DNA of 64,000 nt from Alteribacter natronophilus (GTDB lineage Bacteria; Bacillota; Bacilli; Bacillales; Salisediminibacteriaceae), in contig NZ_VCRO01000001.1 of the NCBI RefSeq assembly GCF_006007885.1, forward strand, positions 1,358,035-1,422,034, written 5' to 3'. The translations under genes were made by a program, and so were the position numbers. Position 1 is the first letter of the stretch; each line of letters begins with the position of its first letter. The notes beneath the pieces are model-generated. The model did not search any database, was not told the DNA's origin, and saw only the letters and a list, made by a program, of their open reading frames with translations. Below are positions 54,392 to 63,580 of this stretch, piece after piece.

Positions 54392-54602
54392 GCTTGTATA
54401 CTCTCCTGTTCTTTCAGGCCCGTGGCAGCAGCCGCTGAATATAAAACCAGTGCCGGCCCGGCCTCGTTAGTGCTTTCACAAGTGTAGCCGAGCAGCACTT
54501 CGAGGTCAATATTCCCGGTTCAAAGCCCCACAGGCCTTACGAGGAAAAAATAAAAGAGGCCGACAACAGAAGTCCCCTTCGTTATCCGCCCCGTTTCAAA
54601 CA

Positions 54603-55451
54603 TTAAATCAGACTCATATTCAGCTGTTTCCGGAACACTTCCCTGATCATGTACCCCACACCGTTCTGATCATTTGAGCGCGTTACCCAGTCCGCTGCAT
54701 TTCTCACATGTTCCGGCGCCTGGCCCATGGCCACTCCCAGTCCTGACTGCTCAATCATTTCCCTGTCGTTTTCGAAGCTGCCCACCGCCACCATCTCGGA
54801 GAGGCCGATGCCGAGCTTCCGTCCGACGATCTGAAGACCTCTTGCCTTTGAGACACTGCCTTCAGTAATATCTATACTCATTTCATCAGACGAGGTAAAT
54901 CTGCAGCCATCAAGAGCTTCCTCAAGTTCCTCCAGTGCATCCCGGCGTTCCATCTCGTTCCAGAAGTGTGCCCGGATCTTCGGTACCGTAACAGGCTGAT
55001 CAATAATATGGTGACTGAGTGAGTCGACGAAGTTCACTGCATAAAAAAGCGGATCGCCAACTCCCAGATTCATCCTGGCTACGAGGTGGTTCTTCTGTTT
55101 AATCTTGTTGGCAAGAGCATATTTTTCGTGAAGAAGCCTGATGTGACAATGATAGTTTTCAAGAATATCAACGATCTGGTACACCCGGTCCGAATCAATC
55201 CGGCGGACAAACATCGGCTCTTCCACAGAAGAGCCAACAAAAGCCCCGTCATGGGTGATCAGCTCATGGTCTTCAATTTTAAGCGCCTTGGCAACCTTTC
55301 TTGCAGACGGGTATGTTCTGCCGGTTGCAAGCGTTACATAGACTCCTTTGCTGCGAACATATTCTACTGCTTCCTTCGTTTCTCTGGTCAGTCTGTGATT
55401 TGATTTTAACAGGGTTCCATCGATGTCCAACGCTAATAAGCGGTACGTCAT
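54603..55451 (-). CDS. yhaX: YhaX, Cof-type HAD phosphatase
   Basis: The 282-residue protein has HAD motif I LALDIDGTLL (residues 5-14), motif II ATGR, the C2B cap (about 85-195) and motifs III-IV in the region VAVGSFENDREMIEQSG. The last is normally GDxxND; here it is GSFEND, retaining the Asp. This pattern occurs in the Cof subfamily, which dephosphorylates sugar phosphates and related metabolites. B. subtilis YhaX has 288 residues and the same neighbours (hemZ, found there, is missing here). ATG at 55451 is 9 nt after AAGGGGG. Confidence 0.9.
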   Translation of the reverse strand: MTYRLLALDIDGTLLKSNHRLTRETKEAVEYVRSKGVYVTLATGRTYPSARKVAKALKIEDHELITHDGAFVGSSVEEPMFVRRIDSDRVYQIVDILENYHCHIRLLHEKYALANKIKQKNHLVARMNLGVGDPLFYAVNFVDSLSHHIIDQPVTVPKIRAHFWNEMERRDALEELEEALDGCRFTSSDEMSIDITEGSVSKARGLQIVGRKLGIGLSEMVAVGSFENDREMIEQSGLGVAMGQAPEHVRNAADWVTRSNDQNGVGYMIREVFRKQLNMSLI

Positions 55452-55628
55452 TGCTGCCATCCCCCTTCGCCTTCCTCAGCATGATTGGTTCATATTTATG
55501 TACCTGAAAAAATGAATAGAACAGGAAATGTCCATTTCCGTTGGACTGAAGGGGCCAGGGAGCGGGATTGGGTATACGGACAACCCTTATTCTATGAATC
55601 AGGATGTATCTGCGTTGTCAAATCAAAA

Positions 55629-55805
55629 GGCTCTGTTAAAGTCTGTTGTTGATTTTCACTCACTACGCTCCCTTTCCGCGGGCACCACTGCAGCCTCCTC
55701 GGGAAAATCGCCCTGCGGGGTCTTCCGTTGGTGCTTTTCCCGCAGGAGTGTCGCGCATTCGTTGCAATCAACTTATTAAATATCAACACCAAGCTTTAAT
55801 ACAGC
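55629..55805. repeat. Intergenic repeat family C, copy 3 (standard length)
   Basis: Termini GGCTCTGTTAAAGTCTGTTG and AAGCTTTAATACAGCC are inverted. The core is complete: CCCTTTCCGCGGGCACCACT, CAGCCTCCTCGGGAAAATCG, CCCTGCGGGGTCTTCCG and CCCGCAGGAGTGTCGCGC. It is the best reference copy of family C. It fills much of the yhaX-yheA gap. Confidence 0.9.
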
Positions 55806-55810
55806 CAATC

Positions 55811-55840
55811 AAAAAAGACGCCCTCGGCTAAGAGGACGTC
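55811..55840 (-). terminator. Terminator of yheA
   Basis: GACGTCCTC/GAGGGCGTC with a 6-nt loop followed by TTTTTTG on the minus strand, 20 bp past the stop. Confidence 0.88.
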
Positions 55841-55860
55841 CCGTGCATATTCTTCTTAAA

Positions 55861-56232
55861 TTACTGTTCGCCGCCTTCAGCCTGCTGGCCCTGGGCACCG
55901 TAAAGCTCTTCAAGAGGTTCAGTGATAATTTTGTTGATGTCACCGATCACCTGGCTCATGCGCTGTTCAGCTTCCATAAGCTTTGAGATTGTCTCGTGCT
56001 GCTGCACAAGCTCAAACTGCTTCTGGGCATTCTGGATTTCCTCTTCGGAAATCTGAGCGCCTTGCATCTGCTTCTGCTGAAGTTCCATTTGAACCTGGCG
56101 GAAGTTGTCAAGCATACGCTTTGCCACATCGTCGCTGTTTACGACTTCATGAAGCTCCTTAAGTTTGCTGAATTCTTCGCTTTCTTTCAGAACGCGTGCA
56201 AGCTCATGCGCCTGATCGTAAGGGTTAGCCAT
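55861..56232 (-). CDS. yheA: YheA, YlbF/YmcA-family protein
   Basis: The 123-residue all-helical protein starts ANPYDQAHELARVLKESEEF and has the YlbF-family pattern with a long amphipathic coiled-coil (about 30-95). Relatives YlbF and YmcA form a complex that acts on RNase Y; YheA itself has no settled role. ATG at 56232 follows AGGAGG. It is next to yheB, the usual order. Confidence 0.93.
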   Translation of the reverse strand: MANPYDQAHELARVLKESEEFSKLKELHEVVNSDDVAKRMLDNFRQVQMELQQKQMQGAQISEEEIQNAQKQFELVQQHETISKLMEAEQRMSQVIGDINKIITEPLEELYGAQGQQAEGGEQ

Positions 56233-56483
56233 AGATAAAAATCCTCCTAAATGTATTGTGTGCATCCATTACTAAACGGAAATCGTCAAAGCCAAAGTTA
56301 CAATGCTGGTCTCTGTTATTCACTCATGATACACACTTATCTGCTTCTTTACGACTATAACACACTTTCCCCTGCGGATTCATCCTGATGGGCTTAATTT
56401 CTCGAATGAAGTCACTTTTCACCGTAAATCACCTGCCTGCTCTTTATCGCTCCGCTTCCTGTCACGTCTCTTTTCAATCGTGC

Positions 56484-57623
56484 CTACAGGATCACAACAA
56501 CAATCAGCCCCTGGATCAGTCCTACAGTCCCGCCGATTACTGCACCCAGAAGTGCAATCATTTTAAGCTCTTTTTTTGCTATGGAAAGGATTACCTGTTC
56601 CAGACGGGGGAGGGGGAAACTGTTCACCTGGTCCCTGACAATTTCATCGATTTTCAGGTTTTGAAGCATGCGCTGAAGATTGCGTTCTATAATAGCCGAA
56701 AGCGTCTCCAGTACAGCGGGCATGAGGGTATCCGTCAGCCGGGCTTCATACCGGTGAGCCCACTTCCCAAGAGGCTGCTCCCATTCTCCAAGAACGGGTA
56801 CTCTTGAGGCCACTTCGTCGGCAACCTGGGCTGCCCGCTTTTCCCAGTCAAAACCGGGAGCAAGTTCGTCCGGAGATTTGCTGATGATTTCCCGCCACTC
56901 GGTCCGGAGACGGGTTTCAATAAACTCCCTTGCTTTCTCATCATCAAGAAGCCGAAGAAGTTCGTGCTGGATCCGCCCTGAAACCGGAACATTGCTCATC
57001 ATCCGGCCGACCATACCCCCGAAGCTCCCTTTTGTGGAAAAATACCGGCTCACCATCTCCTCAATCTTCTGTTTTCCTTCCGGTGACCGGACGAATTCCT
57101 TCCCCTTTTTAAGAATAATGGTCGTCACTTCAGGGATTTTTTCATCCGCTCGCTGAATAAGGGAGTCCGGGAGCCACTCCTCTGCGGGTCTGCTCCGGTA
57201 ATCCTCCAGGGTTTTCATTAAAGTCTGCTGCACCGATCCGGTGAAACGGAGTCTCGTATCCCCAGGGGACCAGGCCCCGCCGGCCTGACTGCGCCACCAT
57301 TCCTCCAGAGTATCCTCACTCGTTGCCACTTCTTTTACTTTCTTCCCAAACCACGTGCGGATTTCCCGAATCAGCGTTTCGTCAAACAGTTTGCTTTTAA
57401 CCCCTTCCACGGTGATCAGGTGTCCTGTTACGAGACTGCCCAGCTGTTCCGCCAGTTCGGCACGCCGCTTTGGAATCAGTCCCGGTGTAAAAGGGAGCTG
57501 CATTTTTCCCACGTAAATCGGATTAAACGGCCTGAACAGCATCCGTATGGCAATCAGATTTGTCAGGCCCCCTATAAAGGCGCCGATCAGGATCATAAGT
57601 GCTATAACTGTCAATATTTCCAT
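56484..57623 (-). CDS. yheB: YheB, DUF445 membrane protein
   Basis: The 379-residue protein has a hydrophobic helix at each end (about 2-25 and 355-379) and a long helical region between, typical of DUF445. The N-terminal GAFIGGLTNLIAIRMLFRPF is the family mark. B. subtilis YheB has 377 residues and is sporulation-associated. The role is unknown. The ATG at 57623 follows AGGTGATG; upstream in-frame starts only add a Met-rich leader. Confidence 0.92.
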   Translation of the reverse strand: MEILTVIALMILIGAFIGGLTNLIAIRMLFRPFNPIYVGKMQLPFTPGLIPKRRAELAEQLGSLVTGHLITVEGVKSKLFDETLIREIRTWFGKKVKEVATSEDTLEEWWRSQAGGAWSPGDTRLRFTGSVQQTLMKTLEDYRSRPAEEWLPDSLIQRADEKIPEVTTIILKKGKEFVRSPEGKQKIEEMVSRYFSTKGSFGGMVGRMMSNVPVSGRIQHELLRLLDDEKAREFIETRLRTEWREIISKSPDELAPGFDWEKRAAQVADEVASRVPVLGEWEQPLGKWAHRYEARLTDTLMPAVLETLSAIIERNLQRMLQNLKIDEIVRDQVNSFPLPRLEQVILSIAKKELKMIALLGAVIGGTVGLIQGLIVVVIL

Positions 57624-57786
57624 CAGCATCACCTTGTGTCTTATTTGCACCATTAACACGGGCATTTCATAGTATACGGTATTCGCCCGCCCAGAACTCC
57701 GGAGCCTCCGGGTGTGCAGTCAGTGCGGGCAAATAAGGAATCGTTTCTTCCTGACTATCATATAGAGTAACAAATGAGGGATGTCC

Positions 57787-59169
57787 ATGACCCTTGATTT
57801 TACCAACCGGGAGCACCTCGTCCGTTTCATTGCAGCGGAGGAAAAAGAAGTGCTGCCCCGGCTATATATACCGGAATCGCTTGCGTTGGAACTTGGCTGC
57901 AGGAAAGGGGATCAGATCCTGCTTCAGGCCGGAAACAGGGAACTGGATCTCACCCTTTTCCCGTCTGCCAGTCTGCCTCCGGGTGTTTTCGGGATTCATC
58001 ATTCACTATTCCCGTTCCCGCAGCTGTTAAGCACAGATACTTCTTTCAGGCTGTTCAGATCTGATGACAGGAAATGGCGGCTGGGGCCTGTAATCGGCCT
58101 TCTCGTAAATGAAGGCACCGGATCTGATGTAACGTTCGGAGCTGTGCACGCATTTGCCGAGGAACTGGCCTTACATGCAGGAAGTACAAAGATACTTTTT
58201 TTCGTCTACCCGTATAACCAGCTCTGGACATCCGGGGGAGGATCAGCATTCTTTTACACGGAACCGTCCTGGACCGCAGTGGATACTCCACTGCCTGATG
58301 TGATGTACAACCGCCTGTCCAGCACTTCCAGAGAGCAGTCACCTCCCGCAGAAAAGCTGTTTTCTCTATTAAAACAGAACCGGATTCCTTATTTCAACGA
58401 ACGTTTTATATATAAATGGGAAATGCATGAAATTCTTGAGCGTCATGAACACCTTCATCCTTTCCTGCCGAAAACAGTCCCTGCATCCGACCGGGAAGGC
58501 GTCCGGCAGCTTGTAAAGCAGTTCGGACAGCTTTACATGAAACCGGTCCATGGCCGGGAAGGGAACGGTATTATCCGTCTTACCCGTGAAAAAGAGAAAA
58601 TCTGTCTGGAGTATCCTTCCGACAGCGGCCACCGGCCCCGTTTTTTTGGCACCTTCGAAGAATTTTATGAAGCGCTGGGCAGCCGTCTGAAAAGAAAGGC
58701 ATATCTTGTCCAGCAGGGAATTCCCCTCATAAGCGTGGATGGGGGCGTAACCGACATCCGTGCACTCACAGTAAAGAATATTTCAGGTGAATGGAAGGTC
58801 GTTTCACGGACTGCCAGGTGCGGGGTGAAAGACCAGATCGTTTCCAACGTGGCAAAAGGAGGCGCCCAGCGGATCGCAGCTGAGGTTCTGGATGAACTGT
58901 TTACTGAGACCGAAGCTTTCCATCTCTCCAAGATGATGAACGAACTTGCTGTCGAAGCGGCCACAGCGATCGACAGTGAAATTGGCTCCAAAGGGTGCTT
59001 CGGGGAATTCGGTATAGATATCGGCATCAGTACCACCGGCCATCCGTGGATCATTGAAGTAAACACGAAGCCGTCCAAATCCGCTGATCCCAGGGATGGA
59101 GGCAGCGCCGCGGTCCGTCCGTCAGCAAGAAGTCTGCTTGCTTTTTCAAGGTATCTGAGTGGATTTTAA
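57787..59169 (+). CDS. YheC/YheD-family ATP-grasp protein, copy 1
   Basis: The 460-residue protein has an N-terminal domain of about 165 residues, then the family motif LPDVMYNRLSS (about 169-179) and an ATP-grasp domain (about 210-440) with ATP-binding YMKPVHGREGNGIIRL (Lys252) and the metal-binding end WIIEVNTKPS. YheC/YheD are spore-coat-associated in B. subtilis; what they ligate is not known. This copy is closest to YheD in length (about 453). GAGGG lies 6 nt before the ATG at 57787. A repeat element separates it from copy 2. Confidence 0.88.
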   Translation: MTLDFTNREHLVRFIAAEEKEVLPRLYIPESLALELGCRKGDQILLQAGNRELDLTLFPSASLPPGVFGIHHSLFPFPQLLSTDTSFRLFRSDDRKWRLGPVIGLLVNEGTGSDVTFGAVHAFAEELALHAGSTKILFFVYPYNQLWTSGGGSAFFYTEPSWTAVDTPLPDVMYNRLSSTSREQSPPAEKLFSLLKQNRIPYFNERFIYKWEMHEILERHEHLHPFLPKTVPASDREGVRQLVKQFGQLYMKPVHGREGNGIIRLTREKEKICLEYPSDSGHRPRFFGTFEEFYEALGSRLKRKAYLVQQGIPLISVDGGVTDIRALTVKNISGEWKVVSRTARCGVKDQIVSNVAKGGAQRIAAEVLDELFTETEAFHLSKMMNELAVEAATAIDSEIGSKGCFGEFGIDIGISTTGHPWIIEVNTKPSKSADPRDGGSAAVRPSARSLLAFSRYLSGF

Positions 59170-59213
59170 CTGCAGGCACTTCTTAAAAGAGTCCCGGCTT
59201 TGCGCGGTTTAAA

Positions 59214-59396
59214 AAGGTTGTTTTCGGAAAAGTTGCTGCTTTCAGAAAAAAATGATGAAGCGAAAGGCGGCGACTCCGGCGGGAAAAGCAGGAGCAGAAG
59301 ACCCCGCAGGGTGGTTTTCCCGAGGAGGCTGAGGCCCTGCCCGCGGAAAGCGACCGCCTGTAGTGGAGCAGCAGCAGCAATCTTTACGAAAATAGG
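59214..59396. repeat. Intergenic repeat family B, copy 4 (full length, inverted)
   Basis: Left end AGGTTGTTTTCGGAAAAGTT, right end AGCAGCAATCTTTACGAAAA; the core is the reverse complement of that at 6133-6312 (GCGACTCCGGCGGGAAAAGC, AGACCCCGCAGGGTGG, CGAGGAGGCTGAGG, GCCCGCGGAAAGCG). It splits the ATP-grasp cluster between copies 1 and 2 and takes up most of that 300-bp gap. Confidence 0.92.
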
Positions 59397-59470
59397 GATA
59401 AAAAGCACTACCTCTTGCTTGCCTGTGAGATAAGCACACTTTAAAAGCTATCGTAAAGGAATGATGATTT

Positions 59471-60574
59471 ATGAATATCGCTTTTGGGATACTGCAGTTG
59501 TCTGCGGAACAGGAACAGGAATATGTCACCCAGATTGCACTGAAGGGTGCAGCCAGCCGGACTCCTGTACATGTTTTCACCCCATTTGACTGGGATGCTG
59601 AAACTAACACAGTGAACGGCAGAAAGTTCGACCCTGTCTCTCTCTCATTCATACCAGAGCGGTTTGTGCTGCCGAAAGTGATCTATGACCGCTGTTTTTA
59701 TAACCGGTCCGAAGAAGCGAAAAAAGCGATGGCAATCGTGAGGCAGATGAAGGAACGGACGATCTTCCTCGGCTACGGGCTTCCGGATAAATGGAAGGTT
59801 TACGAATCACTGGGATCAGATGACCGTCTGAGTCCTTTTCTGCCTGAGACGAAGCTTTTGAAACCATCCAGCCTCATCGCCATGCTCAAAGAACACAGTA
59901 CGGTGCTTATAAAACCGGCTACGGGCTCAGGCGGCAGAGGCATCCATACGATTTCACGAACCAGAAGTTCCTTCATCTGGACAGACGCCCATTCCGGTCA
60001 GCAGATCTCCCACAGGTACACACCCGACCGTCTCCACGAGGAACTGGTCAGACGGACCGGCGGACTGGCATATCTCATCCAGCCGTTTCTTTCTCTGAAA
60101 AATGCCAATGGGGCACCTTACGACCTGCGGGTTGTCCTCCGTAAAGACAGAAAGGGAATCTGGCAGGAACTGGGTCGGGGTCTGAGAGAAGGCGAATCGG
60201 GAGGAATGGTTTCCAATCTGTCTGCCGGCGGTACTGTGAACCCTGCTCCGGATGGACTACTCAATGAACAACAGAAGGTTCAGCTCGACTTGATCCTGAG
60301 TGCTGTGGGTGACTGTCTGGAACTTGCCCATCACCGGCTGTATGAGCTTGGGGTTGATATCGGCATCGACCCGGAAGGAAACCTGTGGATCCTTGAAGTG
60401 AATTCAAAACCGGGTATGCAGACCGTTCTTTGTACGTGCACAGACAGCGGAAGGTCAGCTGTTTACAGCGGTCCGATTGAAGCTTATCTAAAAATAAGAA
60501 ATTATCTCTACTCAAAATCAAAGTCCAAAAGACGCCGGAAGGGAGCAGCTGCTATTCATGAGCACAATCATTAA
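59471..60574 (+). CDS. YheC/YheD-family ATP-grasp protein, copy 2 (YheC-like)
   Basis: The 367-residue protein has the YheC length (363) and beginning (MNIAFGILQLS, then VHVFTPFDWD). The family motif reads LPKVIYDRCFYNR (about 72-84). The ATP-grasp domain has LIKPATGSGGRGIHTI (about 148-163) and WILEVNSKPGM (about 303-313). Glycine-rich loop and E-x-N are intact, so it should be active. Start ATG after AAAGGA. It overlaps copy 3 by 17 bp. Confidence 0.9.
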   Translation: MNIAFGILQLSAEQEQEYVTQIALKGAASRTPVHVFTPFDWDAETNTVNGRKFDPVSLSFIPERFVLPKVIYDRCFYNRSEEAKKAMAIVRQMKERTIFLGYGLPDKWKVYESLGSDDRLSPFLPETKLLKPSSLIAMLKEHSTVLIKPATGSGGRGIHTISRTRSSFIWTDAHSGQQISHRYTPDRLHEELVRRTGGLAYLIQPFLSLKNANGAPYDLRVVLRKDRKGIWQELGRGLREGESGGMVSNLSAGGTVNPAPDGLLNEQQKVQLDLILSAVGDCLELAHHRLYELGVDIGIDPEGNLWILEVNSKPGMQTVLCTCTDSGRSAVYSGPIEAYLKIRNYLYSKSKSKRRRKGAAAIHEHNH

Positions 60575-61934
60575 AACCTGGAAAGTAACTCCGCATCCGA
60601 AACGGTCTGTCTTCCTCCCTTCTTCCTTTATGAATGGCGAACAAATCGAGGAAGGCAGCCTCTATACTTTACAGTTCGGCACGAAAGAAACAGAAGTACG
60701 CGTCCGCCAGAGTGCTCTGAATGAGTTTGAAATCAGTACAGATGTGAAGGATCAGCTCTACCTCCCTGTAAACGGCCCTCTCTCTTTTCATGCCGTTCCT
60801 GACAGCCGGATTCTTGCTGCGGGTCCTCACATCGGAATTTACACTGCCGGCTTTACACAGTCCCTCCTTCGTCCCGCGGGAGATCGTTCGTTTCTGTTTT
60901 CCAAGTATCTCCTTGCCGCAAAAAAAGCCGGTATCAGCTGCTTTCTGTTCGGTGCTCCCCACATTCACTGGGAAGATGGGCTTGTAGAAGGATTAGTGTA
61001 TGACCGTGAAGGGTGGAAAAAGGTTCTCCTCCCCCTGCCCGATGTCGTATACGACCGGATTCCCAACCGAAGAACAGAAGCCCACGCCGGGTACGCTGAA
61101 GTAAGGGAACGCCTGCAGACCGAATATCAGATACCCTGGTTCAATCCGGGCTTTTTTGACAAATGGCATATACATCAGGCCCTCTCTGACACACCGGCTT
61201 CACGTTATCTGCCTGATTCCATTCTCGGGCCGGACATGACATCCATACGGGAATTTCTTCATGAACACCGGCACATCTATGTCAAACCGGCAAAAGGAAG
61301 TCTCGGAGCGGGCATTCACCAGATCCTGTACGATCAGGACCAGAAAATGTATTACTGTCGCTTTCGGGATCAGGAAAAGAACAGGCTCCGCCGCTACAGT
61401 TCCTTCCAAAGGCTTTTGAAAAAGCAGTTCCCCGCCGGTTTAAAGCAGATGGTCGTCCAGCAGGGCATCGATCTTCTCACTTCCGAGCAGAAACCGGTGG
61501 ATTTCAGAATCCATACAAATAAGGATGAAAACGGGGAGTGGCAGCTCAGTGCTTTCGCCGCTAAAATGGCCGGCCTCGGCAGTGTAACCACCCACGTGAA
61601 AAGCGGGGGGAAAATTAAATCCCTTCAGGAGCTCAAAAGCGATACAGTTATTTCAGACCGTCAGTATGAAAAGCTCCGCGCTGCAGCCCTTGAAATAAGT
61701 GAGACAATCGACCGGGAAATAGAAGGGAACATAGGGGAAATCGGGTTTGACTTCGGGATCGATATCCAGGACCGGATCTGGATGTTTGAGGCAAACTCCA
61801 AACCGGGGAGGTCAATTTTCAGCCACCCGTTCCTGAAGAAAGATGACCACCTTACACGCCACCTTCCTTTTGCCTATGGCACGTACCTGTTTAAGCAGAT
61901 GCTTCTCCGCGACACCCCGGTTTATTACCGATGA
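60558..61934 (+). CDS. YheC/YheD-family ATP-grasp protein, copy 3 (YheD-like)
   Basis: The 458-residue protein repeats the layout of copy 1: N-terminal domain with FLPSSFMNGEQIEEGSLYTL, the motif LPDVVYDRIPNRR (about 158-170), ATP-binding YVKPAKGSLGAGIHQI (about 237-252) and WMFEANSKPGRS. Here the metal-binding end has EAN rather than EVN, still carrying Glu and Asn. It is cotranscribed with copies 2 and 4. Confidence 0.9.
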   Translation: MSTIIKTWKVTPHPKRSVFLPSSFMNGEQIEEGSLYTLQFGTKETEVRVRQSALNEFEISTDVKDQLYLPVNGPLSFHAVPDSRILAAGPHIGIYTAGFTQSLLRPAGDRSFLFSKYLLAAKKAGISCFLFGAPHIHWEDGLVEGLVYDREGWKKVLLPLPDVVYDRIPNRRTEAHAGYAEVRERLQTEYQIPWFNPGFFDKWHIHQALSDTPASRYLPDSILGPDMTSIREFLHEHRHIYVKPAKGSLGAGIHQILYDQDQKMYYCRFRDQEKNRLRRYSSFQRLLKKQFPAGLKQMVVQQGIDLLTSEQKPVDFRIHTNKDENGEWQLSAFAAKMAGLGSVTTHVKSGGKIKSLQELKSDTVISDRQYEKLRAAALEISETIDREIEGNIGEIGFDFGIDIQDRIWMFEANSKPGRSIFSHPFLKKDDHLTRHLPFAYGTYLFKQMLLRDTPVYYR

Positions 61935-62956
61935 ACGCCTTTACCGGACCCGTGATCGCTGTGCTTACGGGCGATCACCCGGAAAAGGGGTTTTCCGGTG
62001 ATGAACGCCTGTACAGGGCCCTGGCTGCAGAAGCCCGAAAACAGGGAGCTGTCCTGATCGTGGTTCCCTTTTCCAATGTAGGGAGTAATCTTGAAATGGA
62101 AGGATTCGTACAGGAGGAAGAGGGAAACTGGACTCCCTGCACTGCTATATTGCCCGATGCTGTATACAACCGTGTACCAACCCGCCGTGAGGAGAAAACG
62201 AAGACGTTCCTGGAAACCCGGCAGGCTGCCCTTCGTAACGGAATCCCTTTTCTAAATGAACAGTTCCTCACAAAGCTGGAAATCAATACGATTCTTGCTC
62301 AGGACGCGGCTGTGTCGGAAGCTCTTCCCCGTACAGAAATTCTCGTTTCTTTTGAACAGTTCCTGAACTGGCTTCATGACAGCCGTGCTTTTCTGATTAA
62401 ACTCAGCAGCGGATCGAGAGGAAAAGGCATTTACCTTATTGAAAAAGAGGAGGAAGGGATCCGCTTTACATCACGAAAAGGCGTTCTTTTTCCCCTCACA
62501 CCCGATCAATGCTGGACCCTGCTCGAGCCCGCTCTTGCAAAAAGAACGTTTCTTCTGCAGACTTTCGTACCACTCAGGAAAAATAACGGTTTGCCATTTG
62601 ATTTCAGGATCCTTCTGCATCGCCTTCCCTCCGGCTGGACCTGCTCGGGCCTCGGAATCCGGCAGGCTGGTAAAGGCCGGATCACGACCCACGCCCTGTA
62701 CGGAGGTTCCATTCTTTCTCCCGGCGAGGCAGGCATCGACCCTGACAAAGTAAAACAGCTTGCTCTTCGTGCCGCTTCCCTGCTCCCGGATTCTTTTGCG
62801 GAAGTTTCCATGGACATCGGCTGCGACCAGGAGGGAAAACTGTGGCTGTTTGATGTTAACAGTAAGCCGATGATTTTTGATGAGGAGCCAATTCGACTTA
62901 CTGGTGCTGCAAATCTGATTCAACTGTTTCGTGAAAAGTGGCTGGGACAGAAGTAA
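61931..62956 (+). CDS. YheC/YheD-family ATP-grasp protein, copy 4 (divergent)
   Basis: The 341-residue protein overlaps copy 3 by 4 bp. The family motif is LPDAVYNRVPTRR (about 77-89). The ATP loop reads LIKLSSGSRGKGIYLI, with Leu in place of the Pro after the Lys, and the metal end is WLFDVNSKPM, with Asp in place of Glu. It is the shortest and most diverged copy; activity may differ. Its last six codons (WLGQK and stop) are formed by the left end of repeat A copy 3, so the native C-terminus may have been replaced. Confidence 0.85.
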   Translation: MNAFTGPVIAVLTGDHPEKGFSGDERLYRALAAEARKQGAVLIVVPFSNVGSNLEMEGFVQEEEGNWTPCTAILPDAVYNRVPTRREEKTKTFLETRQAALRNGIPFLNEQFLTKLEINTILAQDAAVSEALPRTEILVSFEQFLNWLHDSRAFLIKLSSGSRGKGIYLIEKEEEGIRFTSRKGVLFPLTPDQCWTLLEPALAKRTFLLQTFVPLRKNNGLPFDFRILLHRLPSGWTCSGLGIRQAGKGRITTHALYGGSILSPGEAGIDPDKVKQLALRAASLLPDSFAEVSMDIGCDQEGKLWLFDVNSKPMIFDEEPIRLTGAANLIQLFREKWLGQK

Positions 62957-63171
62957 AGTGTTTTGATAAGAATCCGAACAAAAAGCTGGCAAGCGGATGA
63001 AATATTCGCCGACTCCTGCGGGAGGAAAAGCGCAGGTGAGACCCCGTAGGGCGAAGTACGCAGAGGCTCAGCCGCTTCCCGCGGCAAGGGGCGAATATTT
63101 CAGGAGCAATTTACCTGCGCCGCGAATTGATTGTAGGGATTTTCATCTATTAAAACACTTCTGTCCCAGCC
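62940..63171. repeat. Intergenic repeat family A, copy 3 (full length)
   Basis: The 232-bp element from GGCTGGGACAGAAG to CTTCTGTCCCAGCC has inverted ends of about 35 bp (AGTGTTTT and AAAACACTT extend the match). The core has GACTCCTGCGGGAGGAAAAG, GAGACCCCGTAGGGCGAAG and GCTCAGCCGCTTCCCGCGGC. Its left end overlaps the end of ATP-grasp copy 4. The frame 62997-63308 inside it is not a gene. Confidence 0.93.
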
Positions 63172-63282
63172 TCTCTCTGCATTCAGACAGAGGACTTCCT
63201 CCTCTCTGCCCTGACGGTATTAGAGCCTGCCCGGACTGTGATAAAATAAGGTCAGACTCTGATGACAAAAGGCGGGAATCGC

Positions 63283-63507
63283 ATGCTATCACACTTTCAC
63301 TACACTGAAATTAAAAACAACATGATCAACCGTGAATGGGGATTTGAATTTTACTACAGACAGACAAAACATAAAGGGAAGTATTTTAAAGACGGGACAA
63401 TTGAATGGATACAGCCGGGGCCTTCTGAACTTACAGAAAAAGACCGCACATTTCTTGAAACGTGCGTCCATGACCTCATGCTTTATCACGTGTATGAAGA
63501 TCACTAG
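63283..63507 (+). CDS. yheE: YheE-like small protein (DUF5342)
   Basis: A 74-residue protein begins MLSHFHYTEIKNN and has a GFEFYYRQTKHKGKYFKDGT, IEW, then HDLMLYHVYE pattern that resembles B. subtilis YheE. The ATG at 63283 follows AAAGGCGGG; the upstream in-frame ATG at 63262 would cover it. Its location after the yheC/yheD genes is the B. subtilis order. Function unknown. Confidence 0.8.
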   Translation: MLSHFHYTEIKNNMINREWGFEFYYRQTKHKGKYFKDGTIEWIQPGPSELTEKDRTFLETCVHDLMLYHVYEDH

Positions 63508-63580
63508 CATGACACTGCCCTTTTTCACACAAGCTACCTGTAAACAGGCTGAAAAGAGCCTTAAAACAGGAGGAAAAATC

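Noticed and set aside
54603-55451. YhaX as an inactive HAD protein because motif IV reads GSFENDREM
   Set aside because: The motif-IV Asp is still present, and Ser for Asp at the second position is not sufficient evidence of inactivity.
62997-63308. 103-codon frame inside repeat A copy 3 and its 64-codon twin at 31497
   Set aside because: Both encode the same repeat core and do not extend to a common full-length protein; typical false gene of intergenic repeats.
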